Origin: GCA-2686265 sp036010965 | GTDB taxonomy: Bacteria > Planctomycetota > UBA1135 > GCA-002686595 | Length of the DNA stretch: 64,000 nt | Direction: 5' to 3' | NCBI GenBank assembly: GCA_036010965.1 | Contig: DASCMO010000105.1 | Span: 105,019-169,018, forward strand | The notes under the pieces: model-generated | Told to the model about the DNA's origin: nothing | The model's database searches: none | What the model saw: the letters and a program-made list of their open reading frames with translations, nothing else | Made by a program: the position numbers and the translations under genes | Part shown: piece by piece, positions 31,230-40,900 of the stretch | How positions within the stretch are numbered: position 1 is the stretch's first letter | Layout of the letters: each line of letters begins with the position of its first letter

Positions 31230-33119
31230 ATGCTCATGACCACGACCAGACAGCCGGGATCCGACCTGCCGCTCCAGAACATGGAGCGCGTCGTGATCCG
31301 CTTCGCCGGCGACTCCGGCGACGGGATGCAGATCACGGGCAACCAGTTCACCAGCACATCTGCCGCCGTCGGCAACGACCTGGCAACCCTGCCCGATTTT
31401 CCGGCAGAAATCCGCGCCCCCGCCGGCACGCGGCCAGGAGTCTCGGGCTTCCAGCTCTGCTTCAGTTCGAAAGACATCCACACCCCCGGCGACCACCCGG
31501 ATGTGCTCGTGGCCATGAACCCGGCGGCGCTCGTTGTGAACATCCGGGATCTGAAGACCGGCGGAGTGGTCATCGCCAACACGGGAAATTTCACCGAGAA
31601 GGACCTGAAAAAGGCGCGCGTCGAGACCAATCCGCTCGAGGACGGCTCACTCGATGGTTATCGCCTGATCAAGGTAGACATCAACAAGCGCGTGACCGAG
31701 GCGCTTGAGGGCTCTCCCCTCTCGAAGAAGGAGATCCAGCGCTGCAAGAACTTCTACACCCTGGGGTTGATGTACTGGCTCTACTCTCGCCCCCTCGAGC
31801 CCACCGAGGAGTGGCTGCGCAAGAAGTTCGCGAAGCGCCCCGGGCTGGCCGAAGCCAACGTGACCGCCATGCGCGCCGGCTTCGCCGCCGGAGACATCCA
31901 CGAGTTGTTCCAGGGGCGTTTCGAGGTTTCCGCCGCCGCACTCCAACCGGGGACCTACCGCAATGTCATGGGCAACCAGGCCCTCGCCCTGGGGCTCATT
32001 TCGGGCGCGAAACTCGCGGGATTGAAACCCTTCCTGGGCTCCTATCCGATCACTCCCGCCTCTAGCATTCTCGAGACGCTGGCGTCGTTCAAGAACCACG
32101 GCGTGGTGACCTTCCAGGCCGAAGATGAGATCGCTGCGATCTGTTCGGCCATCGGCGCTTCCTTCGCCGGTAGCCTCGGCATGACGGCGACCTCGGGCCC
32201 TGGGATGGCGCTCAAGGGGGAGGCGATGGGACTCTGCGTCTCCGTCGAGTTACCACTGGTGATCGTGAGCGTCCAGCGTGGAGGGCCCTCGACGGGACTC
32301 CCCACAAAGACGGAGCAAGCGGACTTGCTGCAGGCGATCTTCGGTCGCAACGGCGAGGCGCCCATCCCGGTGCTCGCCGTGAACGCGCCATCGGACGCCT
32401 TCGAATGTGCCATCGAGGCCTGCCGCATCGCCGTCGAATACATGACCCCCGTCATCCTCCTGAGCGACGGCTATATCGCCAACGGCGCCGAACCCTGGCG
32501 GCTTCCTGATTTGGATTCTCTGCCGCGCTTTGAGGCGAAGTTCGAGGGCCCGCGCAGCGAGAATGATGGGGAAGGAGAAGCCCCGAAGTTCATGCCCTAC
32601 GCGCGCAACACGAAGAATGCGCGCCCCTGGGCGCGACCGGGCACGGAGGGGATGGAGCACCGCGTGGGCGGCCTCGAGAAGGCTCACCTGTCGGGCGAGA
32701 TATGCTACGAGGCGGAGAACCACGAGTTCATGACCCAGATGCGCCTGAAGAAAATCATGGGCATCCGTGCCAGCATCCCCACACCGAAGCTTTGTGGACC
32801 GCAGAGCGGAGACCTGCTGGTGCTCGGATGGGGGTCGACTTACGGAACGATCATCGATGCCGCTGAGCGATGCGCGCAAGCGGGCAATGAGGTGAGCACC
32901 CTCCACCTGCGGCATCTCTGGCCTCTTCCCGAGGGCCTCGACGAGATCTTCGCTCGCTTCAAGGGGATCCTCATCCCCGAGATCAACCTCGGCCAGCTCG
33001 CGTTCATCCTGCGCAGCGAGTTCACCCAGCACAACTTCATCTCCTACCCGAAGGTTCAGGGGCGATCGTTCCTCTCGACTGAGATCGTCGAGAAGGTCAC
33101 TGACATCTTGGAGCGCTGA
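31230..33119 (+). CDS. korA: 2-oxoacid:ferredoxin oxidoreductase, alpha subunit (KorA type)
   Basis: A 629-residue fused gamma-alpha subunit. The N-terminal gamma domain starts MERVVIRFAGDSGDGMQITGN and includes FPAEIRAPAGTRPGVSGFQL; the alpha domain starts at about 245 (YRNVMGNQALALGLI) with SYPITPASSILETL, FQAEDEIAAICSAIGASFAG and TATSGPGMALKGEAMGL, and ends with the C-terminal ELF subdomain. With KorB it interconverts 2-oxoglutarate + CoA + oxidised ferredoxin and succinyl-CoA. ATG 31230 or 31236 is possible; AAGG at 31217-31220 fits both. The two-subunit form is typical of aerobes and microaerophiles. Pyruvate specificity cannot be excluded. Confidence 0.9.
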   Translation: MLMTTTRQPGSDLPLQNMERVVIRFAGDSGDGMQITGNQFTSTSAAVGNDLATLPDFPAEIRAPAGTRPGVSGFQLCFSSKDIHTPGDHPDVLVAMNPAALVVNIRDLKTGGVVIANTGNFTEKDLKKARVETNPLEDGSLDGYRLIKVDINKRVTEALEGSPLSKKEIQRCKNFYTLGLMYWLYSRPLEPTEEWLRKKFAKRPGLAEANVTAMRAGFAAGDIHELFQGRFEVSAAALQPGTYRNVMGNQALALGLISGAKLAGLKPFLGSYPITPASSILETLASFKNHGVVTFQAEDEIAAICSAIGASFAGSLGMTATSGPGMALKGEAMGLCVSVELPLVIVSVQRGGPSTGLPTKTEQADLLQAIFGRNGEAPIPVLAVNAPSDAFECAIEACRIAVEYMTPVILLSDGYIANGAEPWRLPDLDSLPRFEAKFEGPRSENDGEGEAPKFMPYARNTKNARPWARPGTEGMEHRVGGLEKAHLSGEICYEAENHEFMTQMRLKKIMGIRASIPTPKLCGPQSGDLLVLGWGSTYGTIIDAAERCAQAGNEVSTLHLRHLWPLPEGLDEIFARFKGILIPEINLGQLAFILRSEFTQHNFISYPKVQGRSFLSTEIVEKVTDILER

Positions 33120-33121
33120 CC

Positions 33122-34120
33122 ATGAGCGATACGACCACCCTCACCAAGAAGGACTTCAAGTCAGACCAGGAAGTGCGCTGGTGCCCGGGGTGCGGGGACT
33201 ACGCCATCCTGAACGCCGTGCAGGCCGTGTGTGCCCGGATGGGTGTCGCGCGCAAGGACACAGTGTTCGTCAGTGGGATCGGCTGCTCGAGTCGCTTCCC
33301 CTACTACATGAACACCTTCGGGTTTCATACGATCCACGGACGGGCTCCGGCGCTCGCGACGGGGATCAAGACGGCGAATCCCGAGCTCTCGGTATGGATC
33401 GCCACTGGCGACGGCGACGGGCTCTCCATTGGTGGAAACCACCTGGCGCACATTCTGCGCCGCAATCTGGACGTCAACATCCTGCTGTTCAACAACCAGA
33501 TCTACGGCCTGACGAAGGGGCAATATTCACCGACCTCACCTGTCGGGTTGCGCACCAAGACCTCGCCCATGGGGTCGATCGACCGCCCGTTCAACCCAAT
33601 CAGCTTCGCCCTGGGTTGCAATGCGACCTTCGTCGCGCGCACCTACGACACGAACATGAAGCACATGGAGCGGATCTTCGAGGCGGCCGCCCGGCACAAG
33701 GGCGCGTCCTTCATCGAGATCTACCAGAACTGCGTGATCTTCAACGACGGCTGCTTCGACGATGTTGTGGACAAGAAGATTCGCGACGATCGCATGATCG
33801 ATCTCGTTCCCGGCGAGCCCATGGTTTTCGGCAAGCAGAGCGAGAAGGGCATCAAGGTCGATGGCTTCGAGACGATCGTCTCCGGCGCGGAGGACGCATC
33901 GGTCTGGGATCCGTGCGTGCCCTCGTCGGCGCCGGCCTTCACGATGTCGATGATGGACGAGAACCCCGGCCATCCCAACCCCATTGGTGTGTTTCGCGCC
34001 GTTTCGGCTCCGACGTTCGAAGAGGTCGCCGCGTCCCAGGTCTCGGAAGCCATCGCCAAGCGTGGCGCCGGTTCGATCGAGGAGCTCGTGTACGATGGGG
34101 AGACCTGGGAGGTCTCCTGA
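33122..34120 (+). CDS. korB: 2-oxoacid:ferredoxin oxidoreductase, beta subunit (KorB type)
   Basis: A 332-residue TPP- and [4Fe-4S]-binding subunit. WCPGCGDYAIL near residue 20 and IGCSSRFPYYMNTFGFHTIHGRA near 53 carry cluster Cys and substrate-pocket residues; ATGDGDGLSIGGNHLAH near 97 to NNQIYGLTKGQ near 126 is the GDG...NN thiamine diphosphate motif. The RPFNPISFALGCNATFVAR segment matches KorB of the two-subunit type. It starts 2 bases after korA, so a single operon with coupled translation is likely. Confidence 0.93.
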   Translation: MSDTTTLTKKDFKSDQEVRWCPGCGDYAILNAVQAVCARMGVARKDTVFVSGIGCSSRFPYYMNTFGFHTIHGRAPALATGIKTANPELSVWIATGDGDGLSIGGNHLAHILRRNLDVNILLFNNQIYGLTKGQYSPTSPVGLRTKTSPMGSIDRPFNPISFALGCNATFVARTYDTNMKHMERIFEAAARHKGASFIEIYQNCVIFNDGCFDDVVDKKIRDDRMIDLVPGEPMVFGKQSEKGIKVDGFETIVSGAEDASVWDPCVPSSAPAFTMSMMDENPGHPNPIGVFRAVSAPTFEEVAASQVSEAIAKRGAGSIEELVYDGETWEVS

Positions 34121-34211
34121 CCGGCGAACGCTGTAGACTGCTGGTCCGGGCGTGGGCGCCGGACCTTCCGGTGTCGGCGCCTATGCAGGTGCGCTCGCAG
34201 AGCAAGCTCTC

Positions 34212-35141
34212 ATGAAGGTCGCCCCCTCTCCTTACATCTGGTTCAACGGGGAGCTCATCCCCTGGGAAGAGGCACGCGTCCATGTGCTCTCCCACGTCAT
34301 TCATTACGGGACGGGTGTGTTCGAGGGTATGCGGGCCTACGGCAGCGAGCATGGCACCCGCGTACTCGGCCTCGATGCCCACATGAAGCGCCTCTTCCAT
34401 TCAGCGCGCATCTTGTCGTTGCCCATGCCGTTCGACGTCGATCGTCTCCGCTCGGCCGTCCTCGAGACCGTGCGCGCCAACGAGCACGAAGCCTGCTACA
34501 TCCGACCCTTCGTCTTCCGCGGGTACGGAGAGCTGGGAGTGGACCCGGGCGCCTCGCCGGTGGACGCGGTGATCGCGACTTTTCCGTGGGGTGCCATGCT
34601 CGGTGAGGAGGCCCTGGCGAAAGGGGTCGCCACGGGCGTCGCGAGTTGGAGGCGCATGGCGCCGGACACGCACCCGGCGATGGCCAAGGCCTCGGGGAAC
34701 TACATCAACTCCTCGCTGGTGGTGATGGAGGCCAAGCGCCACGGCTACGCCGAGGGCATCGTGCTCGATGTGGACGGGTACGTCTGCGAGGGCAGCGGCG
34801 AGAACATCTTCATGGTGCGCGACGGCGAGCTATGGACTCCGCCCGTGGGCGCGTCAATCCTTGAGGGTGTCACTCGCGGGTATGTGTTGCAGCTGGCGGC
34901 CGACGCGAACCTTAAAGTTCGCGAGCAGCGCATCCCGCGCGAGATGCTCTACACCTCCGACGAGATCTTCTTCACGGGCACCGCGGCCGAGATCACGCCC
35001 GTCACCAGTGTGGACGGCCAGGCCGTCGGCGACGCCAGCCGCGGCCCCGTGACCTCGCACCTCCAAGGGGCCTTCTTCGAGATCGTGCAGGGCAGCGCCG
35101 ATGACCGTTTCGGCTGGCTCACATCGGTCGAAGAGGAATAA
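34212..35141 (+). CDS. ilvE: Branched-chain amino acid aminotransferase
   Basis: A 309-residue fold-type IV PLP enzyme, exactly the usual IlvE length. It starts MKVAPSPYIWFNGELIPWEEARVHVLSHVIHYGTGVFEGMRAY, and the PLP lysine is in AMAKASGNYINS (about residue 158). VCEGSGENIFMV, GASILEGVTRG and EIFFTGTAAEITPV follow the class signature. It transaminates Leu, Ile and Val with 2-oxoglutarate, the last biosynthetic step or first catabolic step. The start ATG 34212 fits the family; an earlier in-frame ATG at 34152 adds 20 unrelated residues. It lies 91 bases after korB. Confidence 0.94.
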   Translation: MKVAPSPYIWFNGELIPWEEARVHVLSHVIHYGTGVFEGMRAYGSEHGTRVLGLDAHMKRLFHSARILSLPMPFDVDRLRSAVLETVRANEHEACYIRPFVFRGYGELGVDPGASPVDAVIATFPWGAMLGEEALAKGVATGVASWRRMAPDTHPAMAKASGNYINSSLVVMEAKRHGYAEGIVLDVDGYVCEGSGENIFMVRDGELWTPPVGASILEGVTRGYVLQLAADANLKVREQRIPREMLYTSDEIFFTGTAAEITPVTSVDGQAVGDASRGPVTSHLQGAFFEIVQGSADDRFGWLTSVEEE

Positions 35142-35155
35142 ATTCGAGCCCGTGA

Positions 35156-35184
35156 CCCGCGCGTGCCTTTTTCGCACGCGCGGG
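35156..35184. terminator. Bidirectional terminator between convergent genes
   Basis: CCCGCGCGTGC (35156-35166) pairs perfectly with GCACGCGCGGG (35174-35184) around the loop CTTTTTC. It lies 14 bases after ilvE and 20 bases after the minus-strand gene's stop, serving both transcripts. Confidence 0.65.
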
Positions 35185-35204
35185 CGTTCGTGTGGGGACG
35201 CTCG

Positions 35205-36878
35205 TCAGGGCGTAAACGTGACCTCAACTCCATGGGAGAGGTTGAAGTTGTTCCCGCACGGGCTGCCTGAGGGATCGCGATACCAGACCTGGAAGCGCCG
35301 CGTGTCGCCCGCAACCCACTGGCCCGCGGGGGCCAGGCCCGGGCCCCAGTTGGCATCGCCGATGGCGTCGGGGACCCTGACGCCCAGACGCTTCACGGAG
35401 CTCCCAGCGCAGCGCAGGCCGTCGCCGAAGATCACGCCGTTGCCGCCGTTGACCGCGTTGTTGCCGCTGAACAGGAGCGCGGGCTGGCCGGGCAGCAGGT
35501 TGTGCCCACCGAAGGTCAGGTCATCGAGGTTGACGCTCGTCGAGCCGTCGGCCAGCGCGGTGGCACCGTTTCCTGTCGAGTTGCTGCATCCCTCGTCGGA
35601 GGCGCCAGGGTTGCCGCAGGGACAGATGGTCCCGGTACCGTCACCAAAGCAGTAGGTCGTGCCGATGCTACCGGCGATCGTGGCGCCGGGATTGGCGAAC
35701 AAGAAGGCGACGTCGCCGTCGGTGAGGGAGCCCGAGTAGATCTGGACGTCGTCGAGCTGCCCGTCAAAGAATTCGAGCGCCACGTCCCAGGTCCCGATGT
35801 TCCACTCGGCATGAGCGGGGTTGGACTGGGCTCCACCGGGGGCGACGCCGAGGAGGACACCGTCGAGGTAGAAGTGGGCGTCGAAGTTCGGGTCGAAGAC
35901 GAGGGCGATGTGGGACCACGCATTCAGCGGGACGGCGACACCCATGTCGTAATCCTGGACCCCGATCGTCGTGAAGCGCAGGCCGAAGTTCGAGATGCCA
36001 AAGCTCCAGCTTCCCAGGAACCCCATGTTCCCAAAGACGCGCATGAGCCCGCCCGGGCTCGTCCCGAAGGTCTGCGGGTTGACCCAGCCGGCGACGCTCA
36101 GGTCGCTGCGGAGGTTGTCGTAGACGGCATTGGTGGGAATGGAAGCGTGGCCGTTCAGGGTGTCGTCCAGTTCTACGGAGAGGTTGGTGCCCGGCGCGGC
36201 CCCGGGCAGGCCCAGGGTGACGCCGCTGAAGCTGTACGCTCCATCGAACCCGTTACCGGAGGAGTCCACGCAGACGGTGCCGGACGCCTCGTCGAGGCGA
36301 TAGTGGCCCACGAGCTGGATCGGATTGGGCGTGGGACACACAGGGATCTGGACCGTGAACGACCCCGTACCGGGAGAGGCGCCCGGGAAGGTGCCCACCT
36401 GCAGGGTGTAGGTGGTCCCGTTGGAGACGGGGAATCCGATCGTGCTCTGCAGGCCGCAGGCGTCGTCGTTGCACGCGAGGGCTGTCCCCGAGGCCGGGCA
36501 GCCACAGCCGGGGTAGGCCGCGATCTTGGTGTCTGTTGCGGTCACGCCACATGTGGACACCTCGGCGCAGCCGTCCGCGTCCGCGGTCCAGCAGAACCAG
36601 ACGTCGTTCTCGACCGCGCTGGTTGCGAAGGCGTAGCAGAGGGACTCGCTCTGGCCTTGGGTTCCGGTGGTGGCGGTGGTCTGGTCGAAGGGGAACGTCC
36701 CCTGTCCTGCGATGGGCATGGGAGTGACGCAGTCATCGGTTCCGCCGAGCCAGCCGCCGGGGGCCGGGGACACGACCTGGAGGGCCGGACTGCTGGAAGG
36801 TGCCTTGGTGACCTGGGCCTGGGCGGTGAGACCGAGAGCAAGGAGCGCGATGAGGGACGAGGTGTGCTTCGAGATCAT
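35205..36878 (-). CDS. Secreted LamG-domain protein with planctomycete C-terminal module
   Basis: A 557-residue protein with signal peptide (about 1-21, LGLTAQA-Q). Residues about 48-165 resemble a bacterial pre-peptidase-like beta domain (VENDVWFCWTADADG ... GTTYTLQVGTF). About 190-385 is a LamG/concanavalin-like domain (YRLDEASGTVCVDSSGNGFDG ... LDGVLLGVAPGG ... GQLDDVQIYSGSL). The last 155 residues are the module beginning YCFGDGTGTICPCGNPG, passing FGDGLRCAG, and ending GVEVTFTP, shared with the three paralogues at 51.8-57.1 kb. It is probably a surface or matrix glycan-binding protein. Confidence 0.85.
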   Translation of the reverse strand: MISKHTSSLIALLALGLTAQAQVTKAPSSSPALQVVSPAPGGWLGGTDDCVTPMPIAGQGTFPFDQTTATTGTQGQSESLCYAFATSAVENDVWFCWTADADGCAEVSTCGVTATDTKIAAYPGCGCPASGTALACNDDACGLQSTIGFPVSNGTTYTLQVGTFPGASPGTGSFTVQIPVCPTPNPIQLVGHYRLDEASGTVCVDSSGNGFDGAYSFSGVTLGLPGAAPGTNLSVELDDTLNGHASIPTNAVYDNLRSDLSVAGWVNPQTFGTSPGGLMRVFGNMGFLGSWSFGISNFGLRFTTIGVQDYDMGVAVPLNAWSHIALVFDPNFDAHFYLDGVLLGVAPGGAQSNPAHAEWNIGTWDVALEFFDGQLDDVQIYSGSLTDGDVAFLFANPGATIAGSIGTTYCFGDGTGTICPCGNPGASDEGCSNSTGNGATALADGSTSVNLDDLTFGGHNLLPGQPALLFSGNNAVNGGNGVIFGDGLRCAGSSVKRLGVRVPDAIGDANWGPGLAPAGQWVAGDTRRFQVWYRDPSGSPCGNNFNLSHGVEVTFTP

Positions 36879-37088
36879 CTTGGGCCTCAGTGCTTGATTG
36901 GGACTTGGGGATGTTGACCCGACGGAGGGGTCACCAGAAGTCTACTCCGGGGCAGCGATTGTGGGGGGGGGATGGGTGCTCGGCGGGCCGATCCTGGGCC
37001 CTGTTGCCTTCCCATGGCACCACGGGAATGGCCTCGGGCTATGATCGGCGCTTACTGGGAACGCCGCACCGATCGTGCGGGGCATGTA

Positions 37089-37850
37089 ATGGGAGAGTTG
37101 GACGAAAAGACGGCAGTGATCACGGGCGCCGGGCGTGGCATTGGGCGCGCGATCGCGCGAGCCCTGGCCGAGCGTGGCGCGCACGCGGTCCTCGTCTCGC
37201 GCACTTCGGAGCACCTGGAAGCGGCTGACGCCGAGCTCGAGGCGGCCGGCCTCGACGTCCGCACCCTCGAGGCCGACATCGACGATCCCGAGTGGCTCGA
37301 TCGGCTGGACGAAGCCGCGCCCACGATTGATGTGCTGGTCAACAACGCCGCGACCTTCGCCCCTTACGGGCTGCTGGAGACGGTGGAGATGGAGGAGATC
37401 GACCGCGTGCTCACCACCTGCGTCCGCTCGACCCTGCGACTGATCAGGCATGTCCTTCCGGGCATGAAGGAGCGCGGGTTCGGGCGCATCGTGAACGTGG
37501 GGTCGGTGGCGGCCAGTCTGGGCGCGACGGGGCAGGTGGCCTATGCGTCGGCGAAGGCCAGTCTGGTCGGGATGACGCGGACGGTGGCCATCGAATGCGC
37601 GCGCAGAGGGGTCACCTGCAACATGCTGGAGCTGGGACTGATCGAGACCGAGCGTGTGAACGAGATGATCGAACCGAGAGTCCAGGAGCAGTTCACGCGC
37701 AACACGCCGATCGGTCGGGTCGGGAACGTCGAAGAGGTTGCCCACGCGGCCGCGTTTCTCGCCTCGCCGCGCGCGTCCTACATCACCGGCGCGACCTTGC
37801 CGGTCTCAGGCGGGCTCGGCCTGGGGATGTTCCCCGAGCAGCTGGGTTAG
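37089..37850 (+). CDS. Short-chain dehydrogenase/reductase (FabG-like)
   Basis: A 253-residue classical SDR. It has TGxxxGIG (ITGAGRGIG, about 11-19), NNAA (about 89-92), the catalytic Ser in NVGSVAAS (about 139) and Tyr/Lys in YASAK (about 155 and 159). The C-terminus PVSGGLGLG is the FabG-like end. The substrate is not predictable from sequence. The start ATG 37089 places the Rossmann motif at the usual distance. It is divergent from the LamG gene and runs into the PSCyt1 operon 71 bases later. Confidence 0.9.
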   Translation: MGELDEKTAVITGAGRGIGRAIARALAERGAHAVLVSRTSEHLEAADAELEAAGLDVRTLEADIDDPEWLDRLDEAAPTIDVLVNNAATFAPYGLLETVEMEEIDRVLTTCVRSTLRLIRHVLPGMKERGFGRIVNVGSVAASLGATGQVAYASAKASLVGMTRTVAIECARRGVTCNMLELGLIETERVNEMIEPRVQEQFTRNTPIGRVGNVEEVAHAAAFLASPRASYITGATLPVSGGLGLGMFPEQLG

Positions 37851-37921
37851 CGTACGTGGCCACCTCGTGGCCCTCGCGGGGATTCGAGGCCGTGCTAGAC
37901 TCGTGTCCGCCTCTCCCGCTC

Positions 37922-40900
37922 ATGTTCTCTATTCAGGTGTTTCTTCCGGCGAGCTTGCTGGTCGTTGGGCTCATCGTCCCGTACCCCGGGCGGGGTCCTC
38001 TGTCGGCTGACGAGGAGGTCGAATACCTGCGCGATGTGCATCCGATCCTGGCGGAGCGCTGCTTCGCCTGCCACGGGGCCGAGAAGCAAAAAGGGGGGTT
38101 GCGCCTCGATCTGCGGTCGGGCCTGTTCGAATCCGACGATCCCGAGTGGATCCCGGTCGTTCCTGGAAGGCCCCAGGACAGCGCGCTCTACGAACTCATC
38201 ACCCTGTCCGCCGACGATCCCGACGTCATGCCGGCCAAGGGGGACCCCCTGACAAAGCAGCAGATTGCGACGCTTGGGAAGTGGATCGAGGAGGGTGCGC
38301 CATGGGAGGTGGCCGTGCAGCCATCGGCCACTGGGGGCTCGGGCGTGGACACTACGCCCCTAATCCAGGCTCTGCTGGCCGAGACCGAGGGCGCGCCGAG
38401 AGTGGATTTCGATCGCGACGTGCGTCCGATCCTGTCAGAGAATTGCTTTCAGTGTCACGGCCCCGACGAGGCGAAGCGCAAGGCAGACCTTCGCCTGGAC
38501 ACTCGAGCCGGCCTCTTCTCCAGGAACAGGCCGGACTTCACCTTGATTGCTCCTGGCGACCCGATCGCTAGCGGAATCGCCTACCGCATCATCGACCCCG
38601 ACCCAGAGGAGGTCATGCCGCCTCCAGAGTCGGGGCATGTTCTGGACGAAGAGGAGAAGCGGATCCTGGTTCGATGGATCGAGGAGGGGGCCAGGTGGGA
38701 GGAGCACTGGGCCTTCCGCGCTTTGGTCCTCCCCGAGAGGCCGGCCCTGAAGGACGAGGCCTGGCCGTTGAACGAGATAGATCGGTTCGTGCTCGCCCGG
38801 CTCGAGGCCGAGGGCCTGCGGCCATCACCGGAGGCTGACAGGTTCACTCTGCTGCGACGTGCGACCCTCGACCTGACGGGTCTCCCTCCGACTCCCGAGG
38901 AGGTCGAGGCGTTCGTCGCCGACGAGGATCCGGGTGCCTACGAGCGGGTAGTGGATCGGCTGCTCGACTCCCCCCGCTACGGGGAGCACATGGCGCGTTT
39001 CTGGCTGGACGCCGCGCGCTACGGGGACACCCACGGCCTACACCTCGATAACTATCGCGAGACCTGGCCCTATCGCGACTGGGTCATCGGTGCCTTCAAT
39101 CGGGACATCCCCTACGACCAGTTCATCGTGGAGCAGCTGGCCGGAGACCTCCTCCCTGACGCGACCCTTGACCAGAAGGTCGCCTCCGGTTTCAACCGCT
39201 GCCACGTGACCACGGCGGAGGGTGGTTCCATCGAGGAGGAGGTGTACGTCCGCAACGTGGTGGACAGGGCGAGCACCTTCGGGACGGTGTTCATGGGGCT
39301 GACCGTCGGCTGCGCCGTCTGTCACGACCATAAGTTCGATCCCATCTCCCAGCGCGAGTTCTATGGCCTGTTCGGATTCTTCAACAACATCGATGGCAAG
39401 CCGATGGATGGGAACGCCAAGGCGCACGCGCCTGTGGTCAGCGTGCCGACGGCAGAGCAGACGGCGCTCATCGACCGAATCCAGAGGGAGCTGGAAGGCG
39501 TCGAGGAGGAGGCCGTAGCCATCCTGTCGGGCATCGAGTACCGGGAGCCCGAGCCCGCAACCGAGGGCTCCCTCTCGCTCACCACAACGGTCTGGGTCGA
39601 CGACGACGTGCCAGCGGGATCGATCGTTGAGGGCGACGGTCTGAGCTGGGTCGATGGGCCCACGGCTCAGGTGCGCTCAGGCGTTCGTTCCACTCGGCGC
39701 AGCGGGGCCGGCCGGCATCAGCACCTGTTCCGCGGCGCGGACCGGAAGCTGCGGATCGCCGCGGAGGACGTGCTCTACGCATGGGTCTTCCTCGACCCCG
39801 AGGACCCACCGCGCGAACTCATGCTGCAGTTTCTCCTCGATGACGGCAGCAGCTGGAATCACCGCGCCTACTGGGGCGAGAACCTGATCGACTGGGGGGC
39901 GGACGGCACCGGAGCGCGGCGGGCCAAGGGGGAGCTTCCCGCGACTGGTGAGTGGGTTCGTCTCGAGGTCGGCGTCGAGGACGTGTCCCTCGGCCCGGGC
40001 ATGGTGGTGAACGGGATCGCGTTCACCCAGTTCGACGGGACGGTCTGGTGGGACGATGCGGGAATCGACTCAACGGTGGCTCAGGCCCCAGAGGATCACG
40101 ACTGGATCGACGACGAGGTGCCGCGCGGTGCCGTCCTGGCTGGAGACGGACCGACGTGGAACTGGGTCGGCGGGGAGCAACATCCCGTCCTCTCCGGCAC
40201 GCGGAGCCTGCGACGCAGCGGTGGCGGTGGCCTTAACCAGGACTACTTCACCCAGGCCGGAGCCCTCAGGCTGAGCGCGGGCGACCGTCTCTACGCCCAC
40301 GCCTGGCTCGACCCACAGGACCCACCCCGTTCGATTCAACTGCAGTTCAACGACGGCACCTGGGAACACCGCGCACGCTGGGGAGACACGGCGCACGGAG
40401 CGGGGAGGCAGGGAGGTGCGGACCATCGCGCCGGGGAGCTGCCGACGACGGGAGAGTGGGTGCGCCTCGAAGTGCCCATGGCTGCTGTGGGGTTGAAGCC
40501 TGGCGCGGACTTGAACGGCTGGGCATTCACCCAGGTGGGCGGGACGGTCTACTGGGATCGTGCGGGGATCAACACCTGGTCACCTCCGGATGATCGGCAC
40601 CTCACCTCGCAGCGCAGCTGGGAGGCCATCGCAGCGGTCGACAGCACCATCCCCCAGGGGGTCCGCGAGGCGGCCGCGATCACCAGGGAGGCCCGGACCG
40701 AAGCCCATCTCGGGGTTCTCCGCGCGCACTACCTGCGCCACGTGCACGGCGAGTCGCGGGAGGTCTTCGATCCCCTGAACACGCGCGTGGAGCAGTTCGA
40801 GGAGGAGCGCAAGGGCATCGAGGGTCAGATCGCGACGACTCCCGTGATGAAGGAGCGCACCGAACCGCGGCCCGCCTACATTCTCAAGCGGGGGCAGTAC

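Noticed and set aside
36963..36971. G9 tract in the divergent region upstream of the SDR gene as a phase-variation switch
   Set aside because: It lies more than 100 bases from either start codon with no promoter elements recognisable around it, so there is no specific support for a switch.
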